A DNA stretch of 64,000 bases from Comamonas piscis (GCF_014109725.1 NZ_CP058554.1:1860001-1924000), one strand, 5' to 3'; counted from the stretch's first letter, positions 25,254 to 34,468 are shown. Program-made: numbers and translations. The notes: generated by a model not told the origin, from the letters alone.

Positions 25254-26279
25254 TTAGAAGCGGTGGCGGATACCGACGCCAAAGCTGGTGCCGTTGCCAA
25301 AGTCCTTGACCTTGTCGTACATCACGATGGCATAGCCATCGGTGCGCTTGGAGAAGTCGTAGTTGTAGCCGACGGAGACGGTGTCGCGCTTGGCATTGCT
25401 GTCTTGCAGCTTGCTGTGCGCCCAACCGGCAAGGATGCGGCTGGTGGCGCCCAGCGGCACGGTGGCGCCCAGGCTGGCGGTCTTGATCTTGAAGTCGGTG
25501 TCCTTGCCGGTCGTCTGGCCGTAGGTGGCATAGGCCTTCACAAAACCTGCGTCATAGCTGCTGCCGAGCATCCAGTTGCGGTGGTTCTCAGCCAGTACCG
25601 CTGGCACGGGGTTGCTCATGTCCACGTCTTCATAGAAGCCGGTGATGGCGAAAGGCCCGTTGGCGTAAGTGGCATTCAGACCGATGTTGTTCTTGCCGCC
25701 TTGGCCAGCTTGCTCGCCAAACTGGTAGTGCAGGTTGCCGCTGAAGCCGCCGACCTTGGGCGTGCTGTAGATCACCTGGTTGCTCCAACCGGTGTCGGAG
25801 GGGTTGCTGCTCTGCCAGCCGCTCTTGTTGAACAGCGACACGTTTTGGTGCAGCACCAGGGGCGAGAAGGTGAAGGAATCACCAAAGGGGTTCATCGAGA
25901 TCGACGGCACGAAGTTCGGCGCCACGGTGCGGCCCAGGGTCACGGCACCAAAATCGCCGGACAGCGACACCAGCGCATCGCGCGACCAGAAAACGTCGCC
26001 AGTGAAGCGGCCGGGCGTGCCAGTGTCGGCGCGCATGAAGCTGGTCAGCAAAAAGCTGGCCTTGAGGCCGCCGCCCAGGTCTTCCGTGCCTTTGAAGCCG
26101 AACCAGGAGGTGGTCATGCCACCGCTGCCCAAGGTAGTGGTGCGGCCGTCATCGCCGGGGGCTTTCATCGAGCCGATATACATATCGACCAAGCCGGTGG
26201 CGGTGACCGATGACTGGGCCTGCGCTGCAGAGGCGCAGGCTGCCATCACGGCGAGGGCGAGCAGTTTGTTGTTGTTCAT
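25254..26279 (-). CDS. outer membrane porin, Omp32/OmpC-like
   Basis: 341 residues with a Sec signal peptide ending ASAAQA (about residues 1-21) and a mature start QSSVTATGLVDMYIGSM typical of betaproteobacterial general porins. The body has alternating beta-strand character with loop motif GTEDLGGGLKASF, and the chain ends in HRF, the C-terminal Phe recognised by the BAM complex. It probably forms a trimeric, anion-preferring diffusion pore, as in Omp32 of related bacteria. A Crp/Fnr-family gene is divergent. Confidence 0.95.
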   Translation of the reverse strand: MNNNKLLALAVMAACASAAQAQSSVTATGLVDMYIGSMKAPGDDGRTTTLGSGGMTTSWFGFKGTEDLGGGLKASFLLTSFMRADTGTPGRFTGDVFWSRDALVSLSGDFGAVTLGRTVAPNFVPSISMNPFGDSFTFSPLVLHQNVSLFNKSGWQSSNPSDTGWSNQVIYSTPKVGGFSGNLHYQFGEQAGQGGKNNIGLNATYANGPFAITGFYEDVDMSNPVPAVLAENHRNWMLGSSYDAGFVKAYATYGQTTGKDTDFKIKTASLGATVPLGATSRILAGWAHSKLQDSNAKRDTVSVGYNYDFSKRTDGYAIVMYDKVKDFGNGTSFGVGIRHRF

Positions 26280-26522
26280 GGCATTCCTTTGTTACAAGCG
26301 TGTGAATTTGTGATAGCGGTGAATTGTGAAGTCAGTGCCGACCGCTCTGAGCAATATGTGTGCCAAAAGCCGAAAAAACCGCTGGTAAAGACCCGAGGTG
26401 TGGTGTGTACGCCGCATATCGGGCCTATACGGTTTTGGGTGGGCTTGGGCGCTGTTGGCTGGTTAGGGCGGCGGGTAGAGCGTGGAAGCAGCCAGGATGC
26501 TGCGACCGATTGCTGTCCAACA

Positions 26523-26536
26523 TTGATGTAGCTCAA
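26523..26536. promoter_or_regulatory. FNR/Crp-type box upstream of the Crp/Fnr gene
   Basis: TTGAT-GTAG-CTCAA matches the FNR/ANR consensus TTGATnnnnATCAA at nine of ten positions. It lies 35 bp before the start of a Crp/Fnr-family gene and in the divergent region shared with the porin, which suggests auto- or cross-regulation. Confidence 0.5.
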
Positions 26537-26571
26537 TGTGTGCAGCGCGCAATCGCGGCACAGTGCGGACC

Positions 26572-27189
26572 ATGCCTGACTCACTCCGCCTGGATGAATT
26601 TGCCCTGACCAGCGCCAGCGCTGGTGCCCTGCTGCGCCAGCGCCACCAGCCGCTGCAAGAGGCGCTGTACCTGGAGCGGGGCTCCGTTGCCTTTGGTGTC
26701 CAGGAGGAGGGGCGTATGCGCCATCTGCTGGGCATCATGGAGGGGCCTTGCTGGCTGGATGCGGCCCCCGCGCTGGCCGATCAGCCCTGTGCAGTAGACA
26801 TGGTGGCGCAGACGCCCGTGCAATGGCGCGCCGTACCGGTGGGCCATCTGCGCAACTATTTGCAGCGATGGCCGGCCGAAGCCCAGGGACTGGTTACCAG
26901 CATGGCCCAGGGCTACTGCCAGCAGGCAGCGCTGGCCGTCAGCCGGGTGGCGCAGGATGCAGTGGCGCGCTGCGCGCAGTGGCTGCTGCAGCATGCCGAG
27001 CCGGGCGACCAGGGCCTGCGGGTGCAGCTGGCGCAATCCAAGCGGCAGATTGCTGCACACCTGGGCATTGCGCCTGAGACGCTATCGCGCGTGCTGCGCC
27101 AGCTGCGCGACCAGGGCCTGCTCGACGGCCTGGGCAAGAACCTCTGGCTGCCGCAGCCCGAATCCTTGCGCCAGCTGGCCAAGGCCTAG
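26572..27189 (+). CDS. Crp/Fnr-family transcriptional regulator
   Basis: 205 residues from the ATG at 26572; a start 12 codons earlier would begin inside the FNR-like box. The first 120 residues are a divergent cupin-like sensor with no Fnr-type Cys cluster and no clear cAMP-binding motif. A Crp-type winged helix follows (about residues 150-195: QSKRQIAAHLGIAPETLSRVLRQLR). The effector is unknown. The nearest plausible targets are the gene itself and the divergent porin. The first 165-bp repeat begins at its stop codon. Confidence 0.88.
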   Translation: MPDSLRLDEFALTSASAGALLRQRHQPLQEALYLERGSVAFGVQEEGRMRHLLGIMEGPCWLDAAPALADQPCAVDMVAQTPVQWRAVPVGHLRNYLQRWPAEAQGLVTSMAQGYCQQAALAVSRVAQDAVARCAQWLLQHAEPGDQGLRVQLAQSKRQIAAHLGIAPETLSRVLRQLRDQGLLDGLGKNLWLPQPESLRQLAKA

Positions 27190-27352
27190 GGACCCTCTGC
27201 AAAACTCCCTGCCGTGGTCTGAATGCGGACTCGGGCGATCCGCTGCGTTGTCTTCCTTGTCAATAGCTACGGCTATTGACTGCAAAAGACGCCTTGCGGC
27301 TCATCCCGATCCGCGTCCATCCCGCTTGGCGAGGGTTTTGCAGAGCATCCCC
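27188..27352. repeat. 165-bp palindromic intergenic repeat, copy 1
   Basis: It starts at the last codon of the Crp/Fnr gene. The ends are imperfect inverted repeats: CTCTGCAAAAC near the left end against GTTTTGCAGAG near the right. The centre contains CAATAGC-TACG-GCTATTG. Most of the unit can fold back on itself, as in non-autonomous MITE-like elements. It is nearly identical to the next unit. Confidence 0.88.
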
Positions 27353-27690
27353 AGGGACCCTCTGCAAAACTCCCTGCCGTGGTCTGAACGCGGACTCGGG
27401 CGATCCGCTGCGTTGTCTTCCTTGTCAATAGCTACCGCTATTGACTGCAAAAGACGCCTTGCGGCTCATCCCGATCCGCGTCCATCCCGCTTGGCGAGGG
27501 TCTTGCAGAGCATCCCTAGCCCGCCATTTGTAACGCGGGTTTCCTCCGTCCGGCTTTGTCCCGATACCGGCTCCGGGACTAAACCGCCAAGATGTGCGCA
27601 CCTGAAAGGATGTGCCACATGCCAAATACTATGATTTGCTATCCCCGTGGCGGCGCCTGCCTCCGGGCCATGCTGGCCAGGTAGCCCGGC
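27190..27690. other. 501-bp gap: tandem repeat plus leader of the sensor gene
   Basis: Most is filled by the two 165-bp units. The remaining 173 bp (27518-27690) hold a small GTCCCG...CGGGAC hairpin near 27560-27580 and the likely promoter region of the next gene. No gene is credible here. Confidence 0.7.
27353..27517. repeat. 165-bp palindromic intergenic repeat, copy 2
   Basis: A direct tandem copy differing from copy 1 at about four positions (GAACGCGG for GAATGCGG, GCTACCGC for GCTACGGC, GGTCTTGC for GGTTTTGC, final T for C). The central TACC loop keeps the hairpin intact. Confidence 0.88.
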
Positions 27691-29757
27691 ATGGATGGCA
27701 GGCAGGTGCATTGGCAGCCGGATTCTCCGCCTCCGGTAGACGACCTGCGTGATACGGCCGGACCCTGGCTGTGGCGGCTCTGGGTGGTGGTGCCGCTGAT
27801 GGTGCTGCTGGGCACGGCCGTGGTGCAATGGTTGGCGATCCATGCCAGCCAGCAGACGGTGATCAGCCAACTGTCAGCCCAGCAGGCCGACGAGACCGAG
27901 ATGCTGGCCCGGATGATGGGCAGCAAACTGGAGCAAAGCCAGAAAGTGCTGGGCGCGCTGGCCGAAGCGGCGGCGCCCTGGGTGCAAGGCCCGGCATCGC
28001 AAGACCCACCGCTGTTGGACCAGGGCGTGGCGGCCACACGCTACTTTGACAGCCTGGTGTTTGCACGCGGCAGCCAGGTCTTCAGGCGCCATGTGCGCGA
28101 TCCGGGCGAGGGCGATGAGGCGGTCGAGCCGACGGAGCGGGATTTGCTGCGCCGGGTGATGGTGGATGGCAAGCCGCTCGTGTCCGAGCCCTTCAGAAGT
28201 GCGCCGGGCGGGCCCAGCATTGCGCTGGGCATTCCACTGCGCGACAAGCAGGGCACCGTGCGGGGCGCGATGGCCGGCGTGCTGCGCCTGCAGTCACAGA
28301 GCCTGCTGCCGGTATCGCTGGCCACCACGCCGCCCAACAGCGGGCAACTGGTGCTGATGACCGCTGGCGGAGTTCTGATTTCCCACCCCGACCCCGCCCG
28401 CATTCTGGGCACGACCGAAGACGATAGTTTGCTGGCCCAAGTGCTGCAGCGCTGGCAGGAGCGAAGCGCCAGCGGCGGCGCCCAGCCAGCGCAGTCCTGG
28501 TGGCTGGCGCCCCACCTGGTGAGCGTGGCGCAGATGCCTGCCGCCCGCTGGCTGGTGGTGCGGGTGATGCCCCATGAGCAGAGCCTGCAAAGCTGGGGAC
28601 GCCAATGGCGCAGTTGGTGGTGGCTACTGCTGATGCCCTTGGCGCTGGCGGCCCTGACCTGGCTGTGGCTCTGGACGCATAGCCGTCGCTTTAAACAGTT
28701 GGTGGCGCAGACGCCGCTGCCGCTGGCCCCGGCACCGGTGCTGGCGTTGGCCTCGGGGCCGGTTCAGGCGGCCGACCCGGCCAGCGGCCCGCCGCCCGAC
28801 GAGATCGACCGCATGGGCATGCACCTGCAAGAGCTGGGTCAGCAGCGCGAATCGCTCGCCGAGCAGCTGCGCCAGCAGCAGCAATTGTCTGAGAGTGTGC
28901 TGGCGCATGCGCGCTTTTCGTTTTTGCTGCTGGAGGGGGACCAGATCCAGCAGGTCTCGCAGGCGCTGGCGCATTTGCTGGGCTACAGCCGCCAGGATCT
29001 GCAGGGCCAGCCGGTGCGCATGTTGGCCATGGCCGACCAGGATTTTGACCAGGCCTGGGAGCAACTGGCCCCGGATCTGGAGCGCCAGGGCAGCGCCGAG
29101 ACCAGCGTGGTGCTGCGCCACCAGTCGGGCGCGCCGGTCACCGTCAGCCTGCACCTGGTGAATATTGCGGACGCCGGCCCCAACCTGCGCTGGTGCTTTG
29201 TGCGCGCCGGCCAAGCCCGGGTTGCAGCGCTGTCGCCCAGCCGCATGGACAAGCTCACCTTGTTGCCCAATTACGAAGCGCTGCTGCTGCACCTGACCGC
29301 CTTGCTGCAAGCCCGGCGCGAGGGGCTGGACCAGTCCTCGCCCAGCGCGCCGGTGCTGTTCTATGTGAATGTCGACAATATGTCGGCCATCAATGCGCTG
29401 GCCGGCCATGCGCAGGGCGATCTGGTACTGCAGCATGTGGCGCGCCAGCTGCAACTGCTGCAGCCTTTCCAGGGCTATGCGGCGCGGGTGGCAGGCGACA
29501 AGTTTGCGCTGGTGCTGCGCCAGTGCAGCCCGGAAAAGGCCCATGAGCTGGCCGCGCAACTCTGCGACACCTTGCAGAACTGGCAGCCCCAGCTGCGTAG
29601 CAAGCATTTTGTGGTCACCGTCAGCATCGGACTGCTGCAGATGGATGCCACGTTTGCCGATGCCCTGCAGGTGGTGCGTGCCGCCGACATGGCCAGCTAC
29701 AGCGCCAAGCGCCAGGGCGGCAACCGCGCCTGCTGGCGTGAGGCCAAGGTGGCCTGA
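27691..29757 (+). CDS. membrane sensor with PAS and degenerate GGDEF domain
   Basis: 688 residues. A transmembrane helix lies at about residues 28-50, followed by a periplasmic Cache-like sensor (about 51-305), a second transmembrane helix (about 310-330), a Gln-rich coil (about 380-400), a PAS-like domain (about 400-510) and a GGDEF-type domain (about 525-685). The catalytic signature reads AGDKF (residues 601-605) instead of GG[D/E]EF, and no RxxD inhibitory site precedes it. It therefore probably lacks diguanylate cyclase activity and may act as a c-di-GMP or GTP-binding receptor or a signalling partner. A full-length GGDEF-EAL protein is encoded at 51013. Confidence 0.85.
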   Translation: MDGRQVHWQPDSPPPVDDLRDTAGPWLWRLWVVVPLMVLLGTAVVQWLAIHASQQTVISQLSAQQADETEMLARMMGSKLEQSQKVLGALAEAAAPWVQGPASQDPPLLDQGVAATRYFDSLVFARGSQVFRRHVRDPGEGDEAVEPTERDLLRRVMVDGKPLVSEPFRSAPGGPSIALGIPLRDKQGTVRGAMAGVLRLQSQSLLPVSLATTPPNSGQLVLMTAGGVLISHPDPARILGTTEDDSLLAQVLQRWQERSASGGAQPAQSWWLAPHLVSVAQMPAARWLVVRVMPHEQSLQSWGRQWRSWWWLLLMPLALAALTWLWLWTHSRRFKQLVAQTPLPLAPAPVLALASGPVQAADPASGPPPDEIDRMGMHLQELGQQRESLAEQLRQQQQLSESVLAHARFSFLLLEGDQIQQVSQALAHLLGYSRQDLQGQPVRMLAMADQDFDQAWEQLAPDLERQGSAETSVVLRHQSGAPVTVSLHLVNIADAGPNLRWCFVRAGQARVAALSPSRMDKLTLLPNYEALLLHLTALLQARREGLDQSSPSAPVLFYVNVDNMSAINALAGHAQGDLVLQHVARQLQLLQPFQGYAARVAGDKFALVLRQCSPEKAHELAAQLCDTLQNWQPQLRSKHFVVTVSIGLLQMDATFADALQVVRAADMASYSAKRQGGNRACWREAKVA

Positions 29758-29864
29758 GTGCTGGTCGGCAGCGCAAGGAGCAACGTGAACAGCTTGGGGT
29801 AAGAACCGGGACGGCCTGTAGGTGGCAACTGCTAAGCTTGAATGTCTTCATTCAAAACACTCGC

Positions 29865-30812
29865 ATGCGCGACCAAGCCCTGTTTGACAAGATTGACCTG
29901 CACCTGATCCGGGTGCTGCACACGGTGCTGACCGAGCGCAGCGTCTCGCGGGCGGCCTTGCGCCTGGGCATGTACCAGCCGGCGGTGTCGGCAGCGCTCA
30001 AGCGTCTGCGCGATCTGGCCGGCGACCCCTTGTTGGTGCGCTCGGGCGCGGCCATGATGCCCACGGACAAGGGCCAGCGCATGGTCGAGCCCGCGGCAGC
30101 CATCTTGCGCGCGGCCGAAGGCCTGTTCAGCGATGCCCGCGATTTTGACCCGCAGACAGCGACCCGCACCTTCCGCATTGCGGCGAGCGATTACTTTGAT
30201 CCGCTGTTCTTGCCCGCGCTGGTGACCCGCATCAAGTCCGAGGCGCCGCTTTGCGTGGTGGAGATATACCCGCTGTCGTCCGAGACCCATTACCATGCGC
30301 AACTCGCCCAGGGCGATATCGATGTGGTGGTCGGCAACTGGCTGCAGCCGACCGGCGACCTGCACATGACCAGCCTGATGAGCGACGAAGTGGTCAGCCT
30401 GGTCAGCCAGCGGCACCCGGCAGTGCGGAGGGGCTGGGATGTGGAGGCCTGGCTGCAGGCTGAGCACATTGCCCCGACTCCCACCCACCCGGGCGCGCGC
30501 GGCATCATTGACGCGCGGTTGGATGCGCTGGGGGTGGAGCGGCGCATCATGGCGCGCTGCGCGCATTTCAGTGCCATCCCGGGGATGGTGGCATCGAGTT
30601 TGCTTGTGCTGACCACCGGGCGCCAGTTCTGCGAGCGCTTTGTCGACAAGCATGCGCTGACCATTCTGGAATGCCCGCTCAAGCTGCCGGCACTGGACTA
30701 TTACCTGCTCTGGCATGCCCGCAGCCATGCCTCCGAAGCTGCCATCTGGCTGCGCGCCTGCCTGAAGAAAACTGCACTGTCGTTGCGCAGCCCCGTGGCT
30801 TATTCGGTGTGA
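29865..30812 (+). CDS. LysR-family transcriptional regulator
   Basis: 315 residues if started at the ATG at 29865; an alternative in-frame ATG at 29838 adds nine residues, and neither has a clear ribosome-binding site. The N-terminal helix-turn-helix (FDKIDLHLIRVLHTVLTERS, then YQPAVSAALKRLR) and the following effector domain (TFRIAASDYFDPLFLPALV) are typical of the NodD/PbpR-like branch. It lies 62 bp upstream of the ABC transporter genes on the same strand and may regulate purine uptake or catabolism; that is inferred only from position. Confidence 0.9.
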   Translation: MRDQALFDKIDLHLIRVLHTVLTERSVSRAALRLGMYQPAVSAALKRLRDLAGDPLLVRSGAAMMPTDKGQRMVEPAAAILRAAEGLFSDARDFDPQTATRTFRIAASDYFDPLFLPALVTRIKSEAPLCVVEIYPLSSETHYHAQLAQGDIDVVVGNWLQPTGDLHMTSLMSDEVVSLVSQRHPAVRRGWDVEAWLQAEHIAPTPTHPGARGIIDARLDALGVERRIMARCAHFSAIPGMVASSLLVLTTGRQFCERFVDKHALTILECPLKLPALDYYLLWHARSHASEAAIWLRACLKKTALSLRSPVAYSV

Positions 30813-30874
30813 GTGCGTGCATCTTCAAGCCCAATGCCCGCGTCGGGTAACAATTTGAGGGACAATTGCCGCCC

Positions 30875-32473
30875 ATGAAAGAACAGACCCCGACACCGAC
30901 AACCGATGGCGACACGCCACGGTTACAGCTGATCGGCATCACCAAGCGCTACCCAGCGGTTGTAGCCAATAACAAAGTATCGTTGACCGTACGCGCTGGT
31001 GAGATCCACGCGGTGCTGGGCGAAAACGGTGCGGGTAAATCGACCCTGATGAAGATCATCTACGGCTCGGTTAAACCCGATGAGGGCCAGATCCTGGTTG
31101 ACGGTCTGCCCGTACAGATCCGCAATCCGCAGGAAGCACGCCAGCTGGGCATCAGCATGGTGTTCCAGCATTTCAGCCTGTTTGATACCCTGACCGTGGC
31201 CGAGAATGTCTGGCTGGGCCAAAGCAAGCAAATGTCTTTGGCGCAAGTGACCGCTCGCATCAGCGAGGTGGCCAGTGAATATGGCTTGGAGATCGACCCG
31301 CTGCGCCCAGTACACAGCCTGTCGGTAGGCGAAATGCAGCGAGTGGAGATCATCCGGGGCCTGCTGACCCGGCCGCGCTTGTTGATTCTCGATGAGCCCA
31401 CCTCGGTGCTCACGCCCCAGGCGGTGGAGAAGCTGTTTGTGGTGCTGCGCAAGCTCGCCGCTGAGGGCTGCAGCATTCTCTATATCAGCCACAAGCTCCA
31501 TGAAATCCGCGCGCTGTGCAGCGCCTGCACGGTGGTGCGTGGCGGCCAGGTGACGGGTGAATGCGATCCGCGCGAGCACAGCAATGCATCGCTGTCGCGC
31601 ATGATGATTGGCGCCGAGCCTGCACGGCTGGAGCTGCGCCCCAGCAAAGTGGGCGCTGCTGTACTGCAGGTGCAGCAGCTGCGTTTGGCCCGGCAAGACC
31701 CTTTTGGCATGGACCTGGACGGCATTGCGCTGCAGGTGCGCGCTGGTGAGGTGGTGGGCATTGCAGGGGTATCGGGCAACGGCCAGCGCGAGCTGTTGTA
31801 TGCGCTATCGGGCGAAGACACCCGCGCCGAGCCGCAGATGGTGATGGTGGATACCACGCCCGTGGGCCGCATGGGCCCGGGCCAGCGCCGCGCGCTGGGC
31901 CTGCATTTTGTGCCGGAAGAGCGCCTGGGCCGGGGCGCTGTGCCCAGCATGAGCCTGGCGCACAACCTGGTGCTGACGCGCAATGAGATGCTGGGAGCAG
32001 GCGGCTGGCTGCGCATGGGCCAGCTCGACGAGATGGCGCGCGGCATCATCGCGCGCTTTGGCGTCAAGGCCGGTGGGCCGCATGCCAGTGCGCAGTCGCT
32101 CTCGGGCGGCAACCTGCAGAAATTTATTGTCGGCCGCGAGATCGATGCCAAGCCGCGCTTGCTGATCGTGTCGCAACCCACCTGGGGTGTGGATGTGGGC
32201 GCGGCCGCGCAGATCCGGGGCGAGATTTTGGCGCTGCGCGATGCGGGCTGCGCGGTCCTGGTGCTCAGTGAGGAGTTGGAAGAATTGTTTGAGATCAGCG
32301 ACCGCCTGCATGTGATGGCCAAGGGGCGGCTGTCCCCCTCGGTGAACCGGGCCGATGCCTCGGTGCAACTGATCGGTGAATGGATGAGTGGCCTGTGGGA
32401 AGGGCGCGGCGCTGCTGCTGCTGCTGCTGCTGCCACCGCCTCGGTCGAGCCGCAAGGGGGCCAACATGCTTAA
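30875..32473 (+). CDS. nucleoside/purine-type ABC transporter ATP-binding protein
   Basis: 532 residues with two ABC modules, as in sugar and BMP-type importers. The first has Walker A GENGAGKST, signature LSVGEMQRVEI and Walker B LLILDEP. The second is degenerate: GVSGNGQRELL at the P-loop, LSGGNLQKFIVGREI as signature, and SQPTWGVDVG in place of Walker B. This one-active-site pattern is normal for the family. The C-terminus carries a run of eight alanines encoded by a GCT microsatellite. It overlaps the permease gene by 8 bp (ATGCTTAA). Confidence 0.94.
   Translation: MKEQTPTPTTDGDTPRLQLIGITKRYPAVVANNKVSLTVRAGEIHAVLGENGAGKSTLMKIIYGSVKPDEGQILVDGLPVQIRNPQEARQLGISMVFQHFSLFDTLTVAENVWLGQSKQMSLAQVTARISEVASEYGLEIDPLRPVHSLSVGEMQRVEIIRGLLTRPRLLILDEPTSVLTPQAVEKLFVVLRKLAAEGCSILYISHKLHEIRALCSACTVVRGGQVTGECDPREHSNASLSRMMIGAEPARLELRPSKVGAAVLQVQQLRLARQDPFGMDLDGIALQVRAGEVVGIAGVSGNGQRELLYALSGEDTRAEPQMVMVDTTPVGRMGPGQRRALGLHFVPEERLGRGAVPSMSLAHNLVLTRNEMLGAGGWLRMGQLDEMARGIIARFGVKAGGPHASAQSLSGGNLQKFIVGREIDAKPRLLIVSQPTWGVDVGAAAQIRGEILALRDAGCAVLVLSEELEELFEISDRLHVMAKGRLSPSVNRADASVQLIGEWMSGLWEGRGAAAAAAAATASVEPQGGQHA
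32411..32434 (+). repeat. GCT trinucleotide microsatellite
   Basis: Seven GCT codons plus a GCC encode Ala8 near the C-terminus of the ATPase, outside its conserved domains. Copy-number change would keep the frame. Confidence 0.9.
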
Positions 32474-33548
32474 GCTGGAGCAACGCCCCCAGGCCTCGCG
32501 CTTCTGGACCTTTGGCTCACCGGTGCTGGCTTTGCTGATCACCGTGCTGATAGGGGTCGGCCTGTTTGTGCTGTTGGGCAAGGATCCGGTCAAGGGGCTG
32601 CAGGCCTTTTTCTGGGAGCCCATCAAGTCCGGCTATGCGCTGGGCGAGCTGACGATGAAGGCCACGCCGCTGCTGCTGATTGCGCTGGGCCTGGCCGTGT
32701 GCTTTCGCTCCAATGTCTGGAACATTGGCGCCGAGGGCCAGTTCGTCATTGGCGCCGTGGCTGCGGGTGGCATGGCCTTGCTGGCCGACAAGAACACCGG
32801 CCCCTGGATCATTCCCGTGATTCTGCTGGCTGGCATGCTCGGCGGCATGGTCTGGGCCGGCATCGTCGCCTGGCTGCGTGACCGCTTCAATGCCAATGAG
32901 ATTTTGGTCAGCCTGATGCTGGTTTATGTTGCGACCCTGGTGCTGGGCTACCTGGTCTACGGGCCCTGGAAGGACCCGATGGGCTACAACTTCCCGCAGA
33001 CCAAGAGCTTCGAGAAGATCACGCAAATCCCCAAGTTGGTGCAAGGCATGCGCATGAACATCGGCGTGCTGATTGCGCTGGCCGGTGCTGCGATGCTCTG
33101 GATCTACCTGTTCCGCACCCGTGCCGGCTTGGCCCAGCAGGTGGGCGGTTTGGCGCCATCGGCGGCCCGCTATGCCGGGTTCTCGTCGCGTAAGGCCCTG
33201 TGGACGGCGCTGATGATCTCGGGCGCCACCGCTGGCCTGGCGGGTGCGCTGGAAGTGGCCGGCCCGCTGGGCCAGCTCACCCCCTATGTGCCTGCCGGCT
33301 ATGGCTTTGCGGCCATCATCGTCGCCTTTGTCGGTCGCCTGCACCCGGTGGGCATGGTTTTCTCCGCGATTCTTATGAGCATGTTCTATATCGGCGGTGA
33401 GCTGGCGCAGTCGCGCCTGGGCTTGCCCAAGGCCTTGACGGGCGTGTTCCAGGGCCTGCTGCTGTTCACCTTGCTGGCCTGCGACACCTTGGTGGTCTAC
33501 CGCCTGCGTTGGGTGGCATTGCGCGCTGCAGTCAAGGGAGGCCTGTGA
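32466..33548 (+). CDS. ABC transporter permease (BMP/nucleoside-type)
   Basis: 360 residues starting MLKLEQRPQASRFW at an ATG that overlaps the ATPase stop. About eight to nine membrane segments are predicted by eye. The family signature is FRSNVWNIGAEGQFVIGAVAAGG (split at residues 79-101), with the coupling-type region GLAPSAARYAGFSSRKALW. It pairs with the next permease and the double ATPase. Related systems (Bmp/NupOPQ-like, YufP-like) import nucleosides. Confidence 0.93.
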   Translation: MLKLEQRPQASRFWTFGSPVLALLITVLIGVGLFVLLGKDPVKGLQAFFWEPIKSGYALGELTMKATPLLLIALGLAVCFRSNVWNIGAEGQFVIGAVAAGGMALLADKNTGPWIIPVILLAGMLGGMVWAGIVAWLRDRFNANEILVSLMLVYVATLVLGYLVYGPWKDPMGYNFPQTKSFEKITQIPKLVQGMRMNIGVLIALAGAAMLWIYLFRTRAGLAQQVGGLAPSAARYAGFSSRKALWTALMISGATAGLAGALEVAGPLGQLTPYVPAGYGFAAIIVAFVGRLHPVGMVFSAILMSMFYIGGELAQSRLGLPKALTGVFQGLLLFTLLACDTLVVYRLRWVALRAAVKGGL

Positions 33549-34468
33549 TGGAATCCTATGCACTGCTTTTGGGCGCCACCCTGAGCGCTGGCACTGTTTT
33601 GGCGCTGGCCGCGCTGGGCCTGCTGATCAATGAGAAAGCCGGCATCGTCAACCTGGGTGCCGAGGGCATGATGCTCTGCGCTGCCATTGCCGGTTTTGCC
33701 ACCGTGGTACACACCGGCAGCACCTGGCTGGGCTTTGGCGCGGGTATGTTGGCGGGCGCGGTACTGGCCGCCATCTTTGGCGTGCTGGTGATCTGGCTCA
33801 ACACCAACCAGTACGCCACGGGCCTGGCGCTGTCGCTGTTTGGCGCAGGCTTCTCGGCCTTTGTCGGCCTGTCCTATGTGCAGGCCAAGCTGCCCAGCCT
33901 GCCCAAGTACGCCATCCCTGGCCTGGCCGATATCCCGCTGCTGGGCCCAGCGCTGTTTACCTTGCACCCGCTGGTGTATGGCGCGATGGCGCTGGTGCTG
34001 GTGATGATGTGGTTCCTCTACCGCACCCGCGCCGGCCTGGTGCTGCGCGCGGTGGGTGAATCGCCCAGCTCCGCCCATGCGCTGGGCTACCCGGTGCGCC
34101 GCATCCGCCTGATGGCGGTGGTGTTTGGCGGCGCGATGTGCGGCCTGGCCGGTGCCTATATCTCGACCGTCTACACCCCCCTGTGGGTGGAAGGTATGGT
34201 CTCGGGCCGGGGCTGGATTGCACTGGCGCTGACCACCTTTGCCACCTGGCGGCCGGCCCGCGTACTGTTGGGCGCCTACCTGTTTGGCGGGGTGACCATG
34301 CTGCAGTTCCACCTGCAGGCCAGTGGCGTGCAACTGGCCAGCCAGCTGCTGTCGATGTTGCCTTACCTGGCCACCATCGTGGTGCTGGTGCTGATCTCGC
34401 GCAATCCGACCTGGATTCGCGCCAATATGCCTGCCTCTTTGGGCAAGCCCTTCTATCCGGGCTCATAA
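33548..34468 (+). CDS. ABC transporter permease, second subunit (BMP/nucleoside-type)
   Basis: 306 residues. The ATG shares bases with the stop of the first permease (TGATG). It has the signature NEKAGIVNLGAEGMMLCAA, and YRTRAGLVLRAVGESPSSAHALGY as coupling region. It forms the heterodimeric channel with the first permease. Confidence 0.93.
   Translation: MESYALLLGATLSAGTVLALAALGLLINEKAGIVNLGAEGMMLCAAIAGFATVVHTGSTWLGFGAGMLAGAVLAAIFGVLVIWLNTNQYATGLALSLFGAGFSAFVGLSYVQAKLPSLPKYAIPGLADIPLLGPALFTLHPLVYGAMALVLVMMWFLYRTRAGLVLRAVGESPSSAHALGYPVRRIRLMAVVFGGAMCGLAGAYISTVYTPLWVEGMVSGRGWIALALTTFATWRPARVLLGAYLFGGVTMLQFHLQASGVQLASQLLSMLPYLATIVVLVLISRNPTWIRANMPASLGKPFYPGS

Noticed and set aside
25254..26213. 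Plus-strand open frame antisense to the porin gene
   Set aside because: The porin on the minus strand has signal peptide, beta-strand pattern and terminal Phe; the antisense reading has none.
26957..27634. 225-codon frame over the Crp/Fnr end and the 165-bp repeats
   Set aside because: It is the shifted frame of the regulator followed by the duplicated element, and its protein repeats simply because the DNA does.
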